A stretch of 64,000 nt of DNA from Burkholderia stabilis (GTDB lineage: Bacteria; Pseudomonadota; Gammaproteobacteria; Burkholderiales; Burkholderiaceae): assembly GCF_001742165.1 (NCBI RefSeq), contig NZ_CP016442.1:2232001-2296000 (forward strand). Direction: 5' to 3'. The notes below the pieces were generated by a model. It worked only from the letters and a program-made list of their open reading frames with translations. It made no database searches and was not told where the DNA came from. The position numbers and the translations under genes are program-made. Shown in pieces: positions 17,409 to 26,247 of the stretch. Each line of letters begins with the position of its first letter. Within the stretch, counting starts at the first letter, position 1.

Positions 17409-18146
17409 TCAGTCGCGGTAGAAGTTCACGGTCTGCGGCGTGTACGGCGTGCCTTCGCCCAGGAAGCGCCGCCGCACTTCGCGGGCACGTTCCGTGGCCG
17501 CCGCCTGTCGCGCCAGCTCCAGCGAGGCGGCCCGGTCTTGTGTGATCTGGAGCCGTTGCGCCTGTATCGATTGCTTGGCCTGCAAGGCGAGCAACTGATT
17601 CATGGCCTGCATGGCCTGCAATGCACCGTGGGCCGACTGGCTCTTGCTCACAAGGTCGGCCAGCACGCTTTCGTCTTCGCCCAGGTTCTGCGACACCTGC
17701 GCCTGCATCTGCATGGTGGTCTGCAAGCCGTTGAGCGTGTTCCGCCAACGCTCCTGCGCGTCGCGGTACATCTGGTCGCCGCTGACGGTGGCGGCGTACT
17801 GCTCGGGATACAGGCGCGCGAACTCCCGATCGAGGTTCGTCACGTCGTAGGCCAAGCCGCGAGCCTGAGCGATCAGCCGCTCGGTCGTCGCCAGATTGGC
17901 GCGCAACTGGTTCACCACGCTGGACGGCAGGCTGGCGAGGTTGCGCGCCTGGTTCATCAGCATCTGCGCTTCGTTCTGAAGCTGCTGGATCTGGTTGTTG
18001 ATCTGCTCCAGCGTGCGAATCGCGGTCAGCGTGTTCTGCACGAAGTTGGACGGATCGAACACCGTGATGGCAGATGCCGGTTGTACGGCCAGCAGCGATA
18101 CCGACAGCGCGGCGGCGAGAGAAATGGAAAGCGCACGGATCTTCAT
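17409..18146 (-). CDS. trbJ: TrbJ, VirB5-like pilus-associated protein
   Basis: 245 residues with a cleavable signal peptide (cut near ASAIT, residue ~26). The mature part is almost entirely helical with long coiled-coil stretches rich in Gln and Asn, such as TLEQINNQIQQLQNEAQMLMNQARNLASLP. It shows the motif set of P-type conjugative transfer protein TrbJ: VVNQLRANLATTERLI and ERWRNTLNGLQTTMQMQ. The protein is thought to be a minor pilus-tip component. Its start overlaps the trbE stop by 4 bp. Confidence 0.92.
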   Translation of the reverse strand: MKIRALSISLAAALSVSLLAVQPASAITVFDPSNFVQNTLTAIRTLEQINNQIQQLQNEAQMLMNQARNLASLPSSVVNQLRANLATTERLIAQARGLAYDVTNLDREFARLYPEQYAATVSGDQMYRDAQERWRNTLNGLQTTMQMQAQVSQNLGEDESVLADLVSKSQSAHGALQAMQAMNQLLALQAKQSIQAQRLQITQDRAASLELARQAAATERAREVRRRFLGEGTPYTPQTVNFYRD

Positions 18147-20602
18147 AGCTGGTTCTCCAATAGGTGGTCAGCGGTACGGAGGGAACCCGGCGCGAGGCCG
18201 GGGAACGAGGGCAGCAGATCGGCCGCCCAATCGAGGCCGCAATGGCGCAGCCAGCCGCCTGCGAAGCCGGGCGTGCCGGCGTCCAGCAGCACGCGGTCCA
18301 TGTCGCGCTGGTCTTGCGGCGTGGAAGCGCCCGCAAAGGCCAGCGTCGCCGGCCCCAGGTCGAGGTCGAATAGGCGGTTGCCGAAGCGGGATTGGTAGTA
18401 GTAGTCGCGCTTGGGCTGCGCGGTGGCGACGATTTCGATCTGCCGTGAGTTCAGGCCGAAGCCCTCGTAGATCGTACGAATCTGCGGCTCGGTCGCCTGC
18501 GGGTTCGGCAGGAAGATGCGGCTTGCGCAGCTCTCGATGATCGCGGGTGCGATGCTCGAATCCTTGATGTCCGCCAGCGATTGCGTGGCGAAGATGACAC
18601 TGACGTTCTTTTTCCTGAGCGTCTTGAGCCATTGCCGGATACGCGCGGCAAACACCGGGTCATCGAGGAACAGCCACGCTTCATCGAGGATCAGCAGCGT
18701 GGGCGCACCGTCGAAGCGTTCATCGAAGCGCGCAAAGAGGTAATGCAGCACGGCCATGACGGCGGCCTTGTTGTGCATCAGTTCCTCCATCTCGAAGCAC
18801 TGCACGTCGGCCATGCCTAGCCGGTCATGGTCGGCGTCCAGCAGCTTGCCGTGGGCACCGCCGAGCACATAGGGCGACAGCGCCTGACGCAGCGTGTTCG
18901 ATTGCAGCAGCACGGAAAGCCCCGTCATCGTGCGCTGCTCCAACGGCGCACCGGCGAGGCTTCCCAGCGCCGACCAGATAGCCGCTTTCTCGTCGGGACC
19001 GACCGCCACGCCTTCATGCAGCAAGCGGCCTTCGATCCATTCGGCCGCCCAGGTGCGGTAGCCCTCGCGGTCGATGTGTGCCAAGGGCTGGAAGGCGATT
19101 TCGCCGTCCGTCCCGAGGTCGTAGTGCTCGCCGCCCAGCCCGAGAACCGTGGCGCGCATCGAGCGGCCCATGTCGAACGCGAAGATGCGCGAGCCGCGAT
19201 AGCGGCGGAACTGCATTGCCAGCGTGGCGAGCAAAACCGACTTGCCCATGCCGGTCGGCCCCGCGACCAGCGTGTGGCCCACGTCGCCGATGTGAGTGAC
19301 CAAGCGAAAAGGCGTGGCGCCATCGGTGCGCGTGACGATCAGCGGCGGGCCGTCCAGGTGCTCGTCCTTTTCCGGCCCGGCCCATACCGCCGACACCGGC
19401 ATCATGTGAGCCAGGTTCAGCGTCGAGACGATGGGCTGCCGCACGTTGGCGTAGGCGTTGCCCGGAATGGACGACAGCCACGCATCCACGGCGTTGAGCG
19501 TTTCCGGGATGGTGATGAAGCCGCGTCCCTGAATGACGCGCTCAACCATGCGCAGCTTCTCGTCGGCCACGGCCGGGTCGGCATCGAGCACCGTCACCGT
19601 CGCGGTGAGGTAGCCGAAGGCGACTTGATCGCTGCCCAGCTCCTGCAAGGCCGCGTCTGCATCCGCCGCCTTGTTGCTGGCGTCGGTATCCACCAGCGGG
19701 CTTTCTTGCTGGAAGATCGTTTCGCGCAGCAGCGCGATGACGTTCTTGCGCTTGGCGAACCACTGGCGGCGCAGGCGCCCCAACTCCCGTTCCGCCTCGG
19801 CTTTGTCGAGGCACAGGAAGCGCGTGCTCCAGCGGTAGGCAAAGCCGAGGCGGTTGAGGTCGTCCAGAATCCCCGGCCAGGTCGAGGTCGGGAAGCCCCG
19901 CACCGACACCACGCGCAGGTGCTGGTCGCCCAGCATCGGTGCCAGGCCACCGACCAGCGCGGAATCGGTCAGCAGCGCGTCGATGTGGAACGGCACTTCG
20001 GGCACGCCGACGCGATAGCGCCGCGTCGAGATGGTGGCGTGTAGGTAGGTCAGCGTCTGGCTGTCATCGAGCCAGGTGATTTCCGGCATCACGCCATCGA
20101 GCAGGTCAAAGACGCGATCCGTCTCCGCGACGAAGGCTTGCAGGCGCTCGCGCCAGTCCACGCCATTCGTCGGCGTGTTCTCGTAGAGCATCTTGGCGGC
20201 ACGGGCGCGCGATTCCTCGGGCGGCAGGTACACCAGCGTCAGGTGATAGCCGCTCTCGAAGTGGTTGCCCGAGTCCTCGAAGGTGGCGCGGCGTTCCTCG
20301 TCCACCAGCCACGACAGTGGCTCGGGAAACTCCGAGTGCGGATAGTCGGCGGCGGGTCGGCGCTCTGCTTCAATGAACAGCGCCCAGCCCGAACCCATGC
20401 GGCGCAGGGCGTTGTTCAGGCGTGCCGACGTGGCGATCAACTCGCCTTGCGTCGCGCTGTCGAGGTCAGGCCCGCGAAACCGGGCCGTGCGCTGGAAACT
20501 GCCGTCCTTGTTCAAGACGACGCCCGGCGCAACCAATCCAGCCCACGGCAGCCAGTCGGCGAGCAATGCGGGTCGCTGGCGGTATTCGGCAAGGTTCAGC
20601 AT
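18143..20602 (-). CDS. trbE: TrbE, VirB4-family conjugation ATPase
   Basis: 819 residues, the largest gene of the module. N-terminal CagE/TrbE region (~1-400), then the ATPase domain with Walker A GPTGMGKSVLL (~452) and Walker B TLLILDEAWLFLDD (~645). The motif IFATQSLADIKDSSIAP follows, typical of VirB4 proteins. It powers pilus assembly and substrate transfer at the inner membrane. Its ATG lies 12 bp after the trbD stop. Full length for the family and no frameshift, so the motor is predicted functional. Confidence 0.95.
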   Translation of the reverse strand: MLNLAEYRQRPALLADWLPWAGLVAPGVVLNKDGSFQRTARFRGPDLDSATQGELIATSARLNNALRRMGSGWALFIEAERRPAADYPHSEFPEPLSWLVDEERRATFEDSGNHFESGYHLTLVYLPPEESRARAAKMLYENTPTNGVDWRERLQAFVAETDRVFDLLDGVMPEITWLDDSQTLTYLHATISTRRYRVGVPEVPFHIDALLTDSALVGGLAPMLGDQHLRVVSVRGFPTSTWPGILDDLNRLGFAYRWSTRFLCLDKAEAERELGRLRRQWFAKRKNVIALLRETIFQQESPLVDTDASNKAADADAALQELGSDQVAFGYLTATVTVLDADPAVADEKLRMVERVIQGRGFITIPETLNAVDAWLSSIPGNAYANVRQPIVSTLNLAHMMPVSAVWAGPEKDEHLDGPPLIVTRTDGATPFRLVTHIGDVGHTLVAGPTGMGKSVLLATLAMQFRRYRGSRIFAFDMGRSMRATVLGLGGEHYDLGTDGEIAFQPLAHIDREGYRTWAAEWIEGRLLHEGVAVGPDEKAAIWSALGSLAGAPLEQRTMTGLSVLLQSNTLRQALSPYVLGGAHGKLLDADHDRLGMADVQCFEMEELMHNKAAVMAVLHYLFARFDERFDGAPTLLILDEAWLFLDDPVFAARIRQWLKTLRKKNVSVIFATQSLADIKDSSIAPAIIESCASRIFLPNPQATEPQIRTIYEGFGLNSRQIEIVATAQPKRDYYYQSRFGNRLFDLDLGPATLAFAGASTPQDQRDMDRVLLDAGTPGFAGGWLRHCGLDWAADLLPSFPGLAPGSLRTADHLLENQL

Positions 20603-20614
20603 GGCGGCGTCCCC

Positions 20615-20887
20615 TCACACGTCCAGCAGCGGGCGGTGCTTGATGTGCCGGACGAACACGGCCATGAACTGCGGATCGACGCGCGCGCCCCATACCGCCA
20701 GCGAATGGCCGACGATCCAGAGCACGACGCCAGGAATCCACAGTTGCAGGCCTAGCCCGACGGCGGCGGCCAGCGTGCCGTTGGCGATTGCCACGGTGCG
20801 CGGCGCACCGCCCAGCAGGATCGGCTCGGTCAGCGAGCGATGCAGCGGCACCTCGAACCCAGCCGCGAAGGTATCCGGGCCGCTCAT
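20615..20887 (-). CDS. trbD: TrbD, VirB3-like membrane protein
   Basis: 90 residues: short N-terminus with PLHRSLTEPILLGGAPR, two closely spaced hydrophobic segments (~34-68, with GLGLQLWIPGVVLWIVGHSL), then DPQFMAVFVRHIKHR. This is the compact VirB3/TrbD layout. It assists TrbE at the inner membrane. ATG at 20887 is chosen because it overlaps the trbC stop by 4 bp; the frame is open far upstream inside trbC. Confidence 0.9.
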   Translation of the reverse strand: MSGPDTFAAGFEVPLHRSLTEPILLGGAPRTVAIANGTLAAAVGLGLQLWIPGVVLWIVGHSLAVWGARVDPQFMAVFVRHIKHRPLLDV

Positions 20888-21267
20888 ACGACGGCCCCGC
20901 CGGAGAAGCTGAAGAACGACAGGAAGAAGCTCGAAGCCGCGAACGCGATGGACAGGCCGAACACGATCTGGATCAGCTTGCGGAAACCACCCGACGTGTC
21001 GCCGAAGGCCAGCGCGAGGCCGGTTGCGATGATGATGATGACCGCGACGATGCGCGCCACCGGCCCCTGGATGGATTCGAGGATGGATTGCAGCGGGCCT
21101 TCCCACGGCATCGAGGAACCGGCGGCCTGCGCGGTGCCGGCCAGGAACAGCAGCAGCGCGGCCAGCAGCAGCCCTTGCCCAGCAGGGCGGGCCAGGCTAC
21201 GCAGCCGTGCAAGGCGCAAAGCCGGATTTACGGAAACACGGAAAGCAGAAATGGTCATCTGCGTCAT
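20884..21267 (-). CDS. trbC: TrbC, VirB2-like pilin precursor
   Basis: 127 residues. The first ~48 residues are basic and then hydrophobic, forming a long signal region ending near AQAAGSS. The mature part SMPWEGPLQSILESIQGPVARIVAVIIIIATGLALAFG with a second hydrophobic stretch (IQIVFGLSIAFAASSFFLSFF) is the usual two-helix conjugative pilin. In RP4-type systems TrbC is trimmed and cyclised; whether this holds here is not visible. Overlaps trbB and trbD by 4 bp each. Confidence 0.92.
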   Translation of the reverse strand: MTQMTISAFRVSVNPALRLARLRSLARPAGQGLLLAALLLFLAGTAQAAGSSMPWEGPLQSILESIQGPVARIVAVIIIIATGLALAFGDTSGGFRKLIQIVFGLSIAFAASSFFLSFFSFSGGAVV

Positions 21268-22316
21268 GGCAGTTCTCCAGGTTGGTCAGGGGACGGGGAA
21301 GTCGCCGCAGCGGATGCGGCATCGGGGATCGGCAGTAGCTCGGGAAACGACGTTTCCAGCGCGTCCGCCAGTTGGTAGCCCACGCCGTCGAAGCCGACGA
21401 CGCGGGCGATGCTCTCGATGCGGCGCTTGCGCCCGCGCCCGACGATGTGGATCACCACGTTGACCGCCTCGGCGATCAGCGCACGGGGCGGATTCACGGC
21501 CACTTCGAGAATCAGTTGTTCCAGGCGCAGCAGCGCGCCCAGCGCGGAGCCGGCATGGATCGTGGCGATGCCGCCGGGGTGGCCCGTGCCCCACACCTTG
21601 ATGAGATCCAGCGCCTCGGCGCCGCGCACCTCGCCGACGACGACGCGATCCGGCCGCAGGCGCATGGACGAGCGCACCAGTTCCGTCATGGACACCACGC
21701 CTGCGCGCGTGCGCAGTGGAACGTGGTCGCGCGCCGCGCATTGCAGTTCCACCGTGTCTTCGAGCACCAGTACGCGGTCGCCGGTGGCGGCGATCTCGGC
21801 CAGCAGTGCATTGGCCAAGGTCGTCTTGCCGCTGCTGGTAGCGCCGGCGATCAGCACGTTCTGACGCTCGCGCACGGCGCGAACGAGAAAGCCCGCTTGG
21901 GCGCTGGTCATCATCCCGTCGATGACGTACCGCTCCAGCGGAATCACGCCGATGGCGCGCTTGCGCAGCGCGAAGGCCGGCCCCGGTGCAGCAGGCGGCA
22001 AGATGCCCTCGAAGCGTTCGCCCGTCTCGGGCAGCTCCGCCGACAAGAGCGGCTGGCCGCGATGGACTTCCGCGCCGACATGGGCCGCGACCAGGCGGAT
22101 GATTCGCTCGCCATCAGCCTCGGGCATCTCAACGCCCATCGGCGCGCGGCCCGACGACAGGCGATCCACCCAAAGGGTGCGATCCGGGTTGAGCATGATT
22201 TCCACCACGTCGGGGTCTTCGAGCGCAGCGGCGATCAGCGGCCCCATTGCCGTGCGCAGCATCTGGATGCGGCGGTCGAGCGACGTGGCACTCATGGACT
22301 GCGGAACGGCGCTCAT
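21264..22316 (-). CDS. trbB: TrbB, VirB11-family secretion ATPase
   Basis: 350 residues. N-terminal domain with DPDVVEIMLNPDRTLWVDRL, then the RecA-like domain: Walker A AGATSSGKTTLANALL (~165-180), Asp box VLVLEDTVELQCAA, Walker B region MRLRPDRVVVGEVRGAEAL and the His box TGHPGGIATIHAGSALGAL. This hexameric ATPase drives pilus biogenesis with TrbE. Overlaps the RHH gene upstream and trbC downstream by 4 bp. Confidence 0.95.
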   Translation of the reverse strand: MSAVPQSMSATSLDRRIQMLRTAMGPLIAAALEDPDVVEIMLNPDRTLWVDRLSSGRAPMGVEMPEADGERIIRLVAAHVGAEVHRGQPLLSAELPETGERFEGILPPAAPGPAFALRKRAIGVIPLERYVIDGMMTSAQAGFLVRAVRERQNVLIAGATSSGKTTLANALLAEIAATGDRVLVLEDTVELQCAARDHVPLRTRAGVVSMTELVRSSMRLRPDRVVVGEVRGAEALDLIKVWGTGHPGGIATIHAGSALGALLRLEQLILEVAVNPPRALIAEAVNVVIHIVGRGRKRRIESIARVVGFDGVGYQLADALETSFPELLPIPDAASAAATSPSPDQPGELP

Positions 22317-22777
22317 GACGCACGCTCCTGCGCTTGCGCGGCTGCCGCCGCGTCCTCCATCTGCATCGGGTCGGCATGCAGTTCCTCCACCACGTCGCGC
22401 ACCAGGCTGCGGCCCCGCAGCAGGTTGCGGCCAAGCTGCTCGGTGAACTGCTCGAAGCGCGCCTTGCCCTGGGCGCGCGCCGCCTCCTGATGGGCCTCCG
22501 GCACCGGCGTGCTGACGGTCAGGTAGTAGCGGATGAACAGTGCCAGCGTCTCGATGGCGATGTTCTGGTCGCGCTCCATGCGCTCGGCCTGACGCGACAG
22601 GCGATCAAGCCGCTTGGCGATGGCCGCCTCGCGCTGGTCGGCGGCATCGGGCGACAGCCACGATGCGAGCGCCGCCGCGACGATGGACGACTTGGACACG
22701 CCTTTCTTGGCGGCCAGCTCGTCCAGGCGCTTGGCGTGCTCCGGCTGGATAAAGAGATTCAGGCGGTAGTGGCTCAT
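22313..22777 (-). CDS. Ribbon-helix-helix (CopG-type) protein between traG and trbB
   Basis: 154 residues. The N-terminus MSHYRLNLFIQPEHAKRLDE followed by LAAKKGVSKSSIVAAALASW is a ribbon-helix-helix DNA-binding fold; the rest is helical (RLDRLSRQAERMERDQNIAIETLALFIRYYL). Tn4371-family elements carry a protein of this kind at exactly this place. It could autoregulate the operon, or link TraG to the relaxosome like other RHH accessory proteins. Both are inference. 4-bp overlaps on both sides. Confidence 0.8.
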   Translation of the reverse strand: MSHYRLNLFIQPEHAKRLDELAAKKGVSKSSIVAAALASWLSPDAADQREAAIAKRLDRLSRQAERMERDQNIAIETLALFIRYYLTVSTPVPEAHQEAARAQGKARFEQFTEQLGRNLLRGRSLVRDVVEELHADPMQMEDAAAAAQAQERAS

Positions 22778-24777
22778 AGCTCGATTCCGTCGTTGGGGTC
22801 GAGGGAAGCCAGCCGGGCCGTGCGCTGCATGGCCGGATTAAGCTGGCGAGGAAGGGGAAGCGGCAGGTCGTCGTCGTCATCGAGCAGGTCGAGGTCGGCG
22901 GTGCTCGCGGCCAGCTCGGGGGCGTAGGCGACGGTTTCGGAGAGTTCGGGTTGACGGCGTGGGCCACCGTCGTCGGTCGAAGCGCCGAAGCCTTCGGCGG
23001 CATCGGCCGCAGGCGCGGCGGGTACAGCAGGAATCGCCAGGCCGCTCCAGTCGTCCGGGCGCACCGGCGGCGCGTCGGCGTATCGGCCGTCCGCCAGCAC
23101 AGGAGGCGGCAGCACGCGCCGCTTGAAATTGGCGTCCGCGTAGTAGCGCAGCTTCTTCGCCTTGATCGGCGCCACGCTCGACACCATCACCACCGCCACG
23201 TCAGGCGGAAGCTGCATGACTTCGCCGGGCGTCAGCAGCGGGCGCGCGGTTTCCTGACGCGACACCATGAGGTGGCCCAGCCACGGAGCCAGCCGGTGGC
23301 CTGCGTAATTGCGCTGGGCGCGCAGTTCGGTCGCAGTGCCCAACGTCTCGGAAATGCGCTTGGCGGTGCGCTCGTCATTCGTCGCAAACGTCACGCGCAC
23401 ATGGCAGTTGTCCAGAATCGAATGGTTCTGGCCGTAGGCTTTGTCGATCTGGTTGAGCGACTGCGCGATGAGGAAGCTGCGGATGCCATAGCCCGCCATG
23501 AAGGCTAGGGCCGTCTCGAAGAAGTCCAGACGCCCCAGCGCTGGGAACTCATCGAGCATCAGCAGCAGCTTGTGGCGGCGTGCGATGCCGTCGGAGCCAT
23601 CGAGCGACTCGGTGAGGCGCCGGCCGATCTGGTTGAGGATCAGGCGGATGAGCGGCTTTGTCCGCGAAATGTCCGAAGGCGGCACCACCAGATATAGCGA
23701 TACCGGATGCTCGGCCGCGATCAGATCGGCGATGCGCCAGTCGCAACGCGAGGTGACTTCGGCCACCGTGGGATCGCGGTACAGGCCGAGGAACGACATG
23801 GCAGTGCTCAACACGCCGGAACGCTCGTTGTCCGACTTGTTGAGCACTTCGCGCGCCGCCGATGCGACGACCGGATGCGGCCCATCGCCGAGGTGCGGCG
23901 TGGTCATCATCCGATGCAAGGTCAGCTCGAACGGGCTGGCCGGATCGGAGAGGAAGTTGGCGACGCCGCGCAGCGTCTTGTCTTCGCCCGCGTAGAGGAC
24001 ATGCAAGATGGCCCCGACCAGCAGCGCGTGGCTGGTCTTCTCCCAATGGTTGCGCTTCTCCAGCGCACCTTCGGGATCAACCAGAATGTCCGCGATGTTC
24101 TGCACATCGCGCACCTCATGCGCGCCGCGCCGCACCTCCAGCAGCGGGTTGTAGGCCGCCGACTTCGCATCGGTCGGGTTGAACAGCAGGCAATGCGAGA
24201 AGCGCGAGCGCCAGCCCGCAGTGATCTGCCAGTTCTCGCCTTTGATGTCGTGGATGACGGCGGATGCAGGCCAGGACAGCAGCGTCGGCACCACGAGGCC
24301 GACGCCCTTGCCCGAGCGCGTAGGCGCGAAGGTCAGGACGTGTTCCGGGCCTTCATGCCGCAGGTACTGGCGGTCGTGCTGGCCGAGGAAGACGCCGGCT
24401 GGATGCGTGAGGCCCGCCATGCGAATGTCCTGCGCGTTAGCCCAACGCGCCGAGCCGTAGGTGGTGACGAGGCGAGCTTGGCGCGAGCGCCAGACCGACA
24501 TGGCGATGGCAACGCCCACGGCGACCATGCCACTGGCGCCGGCGATGGCGCCGCCGGTGTCGAATACTTCCGGCGCATAGGCGCCGAAGAAGAACCACCA
24601 CTCAAACAGCTTCCACGGGTGGTAGATCGGCGTGCCAAGAAGATCGAACCAGGGAGAGCCAAGGCGTACTTGATAGCCAAGGGCCGCTGCTGTCCATTGT
24701 GTGGCGCCCCACACGCCGGCGATCACGATGCCGAACACCACGGCGATCTGACCGAACAGCACGTTCGTCCCTTGCAT
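22774..24777 (-). CDS. traG: TraG, VirD4-family conjugative coupling protein
   Basis: 667 residues. Two N-terminal membrane segments (~10-30 and ~75-95) precede the cytoplasmic ATPase domain: Walker A VLTFAPTRSGKGVGLVVPTL (~147-166) and Walker B KLLLMLDEFPALGRLDFFE (~400), then SFLIAQSLNQIDKAYGQNHS and the C-terminal block with TLGTATELRAQRNYAG. It links the relaxase-DNA complex to the mating pore. The first gene of the trb operon proper, with ribosome site GGAGG ahead of ATG 24777. The relaxase gene that normally precedes it is not in the window. Confidence 0.95.
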   Translation of the reverse strand: MQGTNVLFGQIAVVFGIVIAGVWGATQWTAAALGYQVRLGSPWFDLLGTPIYHPWKLFEWWFFFGAYAPEVFDTGGAIAGASGMVAVGVAIAMSVWRSRQARLVTTYGSARWANAQDIRMAGLTHPAGVFLGQHDRQYLRHEGPEHVLTFAPTRSGKGVGLVVPTLLSWPASAVIHDIKGENWQITAGWRSRFSHCLLFNPTDAKSAAYNPLLEVRRGAHEVRDVQNIADILVDPEGALEKRNHWEKTSHALLVGAILHVLYAGEDKTLRGVANFLSDPASPFELTLHRMMTTPHLGDGPHPVVASAAREVLNKSDNERSGVLSTAMSFLGLYRDPTVAEVTSRCDWRIADLIAAEHPVSLYLVVPPSDISRTKPLIRLILNQIGRRLTESLDGSDGIARRHKLLLMLDEFPALGRLDFFETALAFMAGYGIRSFLIAQSLNQIDKAYGQNHSILDNCHVRVTFATNDERTAKRISETLGTATELRAQRNYAGHRLAPWLGHLMVSRQETARPLLTPGEVMQLPPDVAVVMVSSVAPIKAKKLRYYADANFKRRVLPPPVLADGRYADAPPVRPDDWSGLAIPAVPAAPAADAAEGFGASTDDGGPRRQPELSETVAYAPELAASTADLDLLDDDDDLPLPLPRQLNPAMQRTARLASLDPNDGIEL

Positions 24778-25013
24778 GACCTGGCCTCCGATTTCTCCTG
24801 CGCTGATTCCTCATGGAAATCGCGGCACAGGAACGTGCCGCATGCGTCAGGATCGGTGCCGGGTCAGTGCCGGTCAAAGACCGTTTTCAGCAGAATGGTC
24901 GAGCAAAAAGAAAGAATTAGTGTGACGGCGAGCCGAAGAAAAGCGCCGCAAGCGAAGGCGCATCGCGGCGTGTCGGACAAGAATATGAAGCCGATGCGGC
25001 GCGTCACCGACGA

Positions 25014-25292
25014 TCAGAACTTGGGCGATTGTTTCGGTGGCGTGTACGGAGTATCACGGTCGCCATAGAACCGTTTGCGCGTGGCTTCGGCGACCCGATC
25101 GCATATCGTATCGCCCAACTTGGGGCGGTCGGTCTTGCATTGCAGACGCAGTTCTTTGAGGTGCTCTGGGTTAGCCGCCAGTTCTTCTACTGTCGGAATC
25201 CTTGCCTTTGAATTGGTGGCGTTCAGAGGTGTCTCGGACTGACCGCAGGCGGTCAAGGCAGCCACCAGCAAGAACGGAATGATCTTCTTCAT
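25014..25292 (-). CDS. Second EexN-like entry-exclusion lipoprotein
   Basis: 92 residues. Signal plus lipobox LTAC (Cys-16), then IPTVEELAANPEHLKELRLQCKTDRPKLGDTICDRVAEATRKRF, which is the EexN signature almost in full. It shares the plan NP.LKELR.QCKTDR..........R.AEATRKRF with the lipoprotein at 17,076-17,396. Predicted role is to stop redundant transfer into cells that already hold a related element. Its ATG overlaps the LysR stop by 4 bp, an unexpected coupling of an exclusion protein to a LysR gene. The carboxy end is followed by ~235 bp before traG. Confidence 0.75.
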   Translation of the reverse strand: MKKIIPFLLVAALTACGQSETPLNATNSKARIPTVEELAANPEHLKELRLQCKTDRPKLGDTICDRVAEATRKRFYGDRDTPYTPPKQSPKF

Positions 25293-26233
25293 GGCATCAG
25301 TTCCTCCGGGTGATCGGGATTGCGGCCTCGTGCGGGTCTGGGAGTTTCTGGCAGATCGATGGCCTTTACGCGCTCAATGAACCGCGCCAGTTCATCGGAC
25401 GGATCACTGTCAAGACGAAGCAAATAGGTCGTCAGCGGTGGCACGCGTGACGCCAAAGGTCGTGCCACCACACCTGATTCACGACTGGCGGCAATGTGAG
25501 CTGCACCCGCCAACCCAAGTGCGAAGCCCGCTGACACCAACGCCATCATCAAATCGCTTGTGGCAACTCGCTCCGCGACCAGCGGCTCCATGTCCACTCG
25601 GCGAAGCACCCGCTCAACATGCTTCGCGAGGCCTTCACAGACTTGCGGATCGCACAGTACCAATGGGTAGCGCAGTAACTCATCCAAGGGGATGCGCTTG
25701 TGGATCAGCAGCGGATGCCGGGCGGGCACCGCCACCATCAACGCATCGCTCCAGGCGGGCAAAGCGACGATGCCGTCGCCCACTTCATCGGATTGGGCAA
25801 ATCCCACGTCGTACAGGTCATCATGCAGCCCTTTGATCTGCTGCGACAGCGGCACCTCGAAGAAGCGAATTTCGACCTCGGGCTCCTCTTGTCGGCATAG
25901 CGCCAGCAAGGCCGGTAAGCGCGAAGGCGTGATGCCATCCGACAAGGCCACACGCAATTGCCCGTGGAAACCATTGGCGACCGCTTTCACGCTGTCACGC
26001 GCCTGCTGCAAGGCAGTAAAGATGCGTGGCACGTGTTCCAGGAAGAGCTGGCCCGCGCGGGTGAGGCGGGTACTGCGGGTGGTGCGTTCGAATAATTGCA
26101 CACCCAAGTCCTCCTCCAATTCCTTGATGGCCCGCGACAATGGCGACTGCTCGATATGTAGCCGCTCGGCGGCGCGCGCGAAGTGGAGTTCTTCCGCGAC
26201 AGCGATGAAGCATCGAAGGTGGCGCAACTCCAC
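25289..26233 (-). CDS. LysR-family transcriptional regulator
   Basis: 314 residues from a GTG at 26233 with AGGAAGG just upstream; the frame is open much further (26,773) but through non-coding-like sequence antisense to the SDR frame. N-terminal winged helix-turn-helix: LRHLRCFIAVAEELHFARAA then LSRAIKELEEDLGVQLFERT (~3-58). The effector-binding domain (~90-295) contains LRVALSDGITPSRLPALLAL and GIVALPAWSDALMVAVPARHPLL. It follows the SDR gene by 14 bp on the same strand, unlike the usual divergent arrangement, so it probably controls its own operon. Effector unknown. Confidence 0.88.
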   Translation of the reverse strand: MELRHLRCFIAVAEELHFARAAERLHIEQSPLSRAIKELEEDLGVQLFERTTRSTRLTRAGQLFLEHVPRIFTALQQARDSVKAVANGFHGQLRVALSDGITPSRLPALLALCRQEEPEVEIRFFEVPLSQQIKGLHDDLYDVGFAQSDEVGDGIVALPAWSDALMVAVPARHPLLIHKRIPLDELLRYPLVLCDPQVCEGLAKHVERVLRRVDMEPLVAERVATSDLMMALVSAGFALGLAGAAHIAASRESGVVARPLASRVPPLTTYLLRLDSDPSDELARFIERVKAIDLPETPRPARGRNPDHPEELMP

Positions 26234-26247
26234 TGTGCCCTTCCTAT

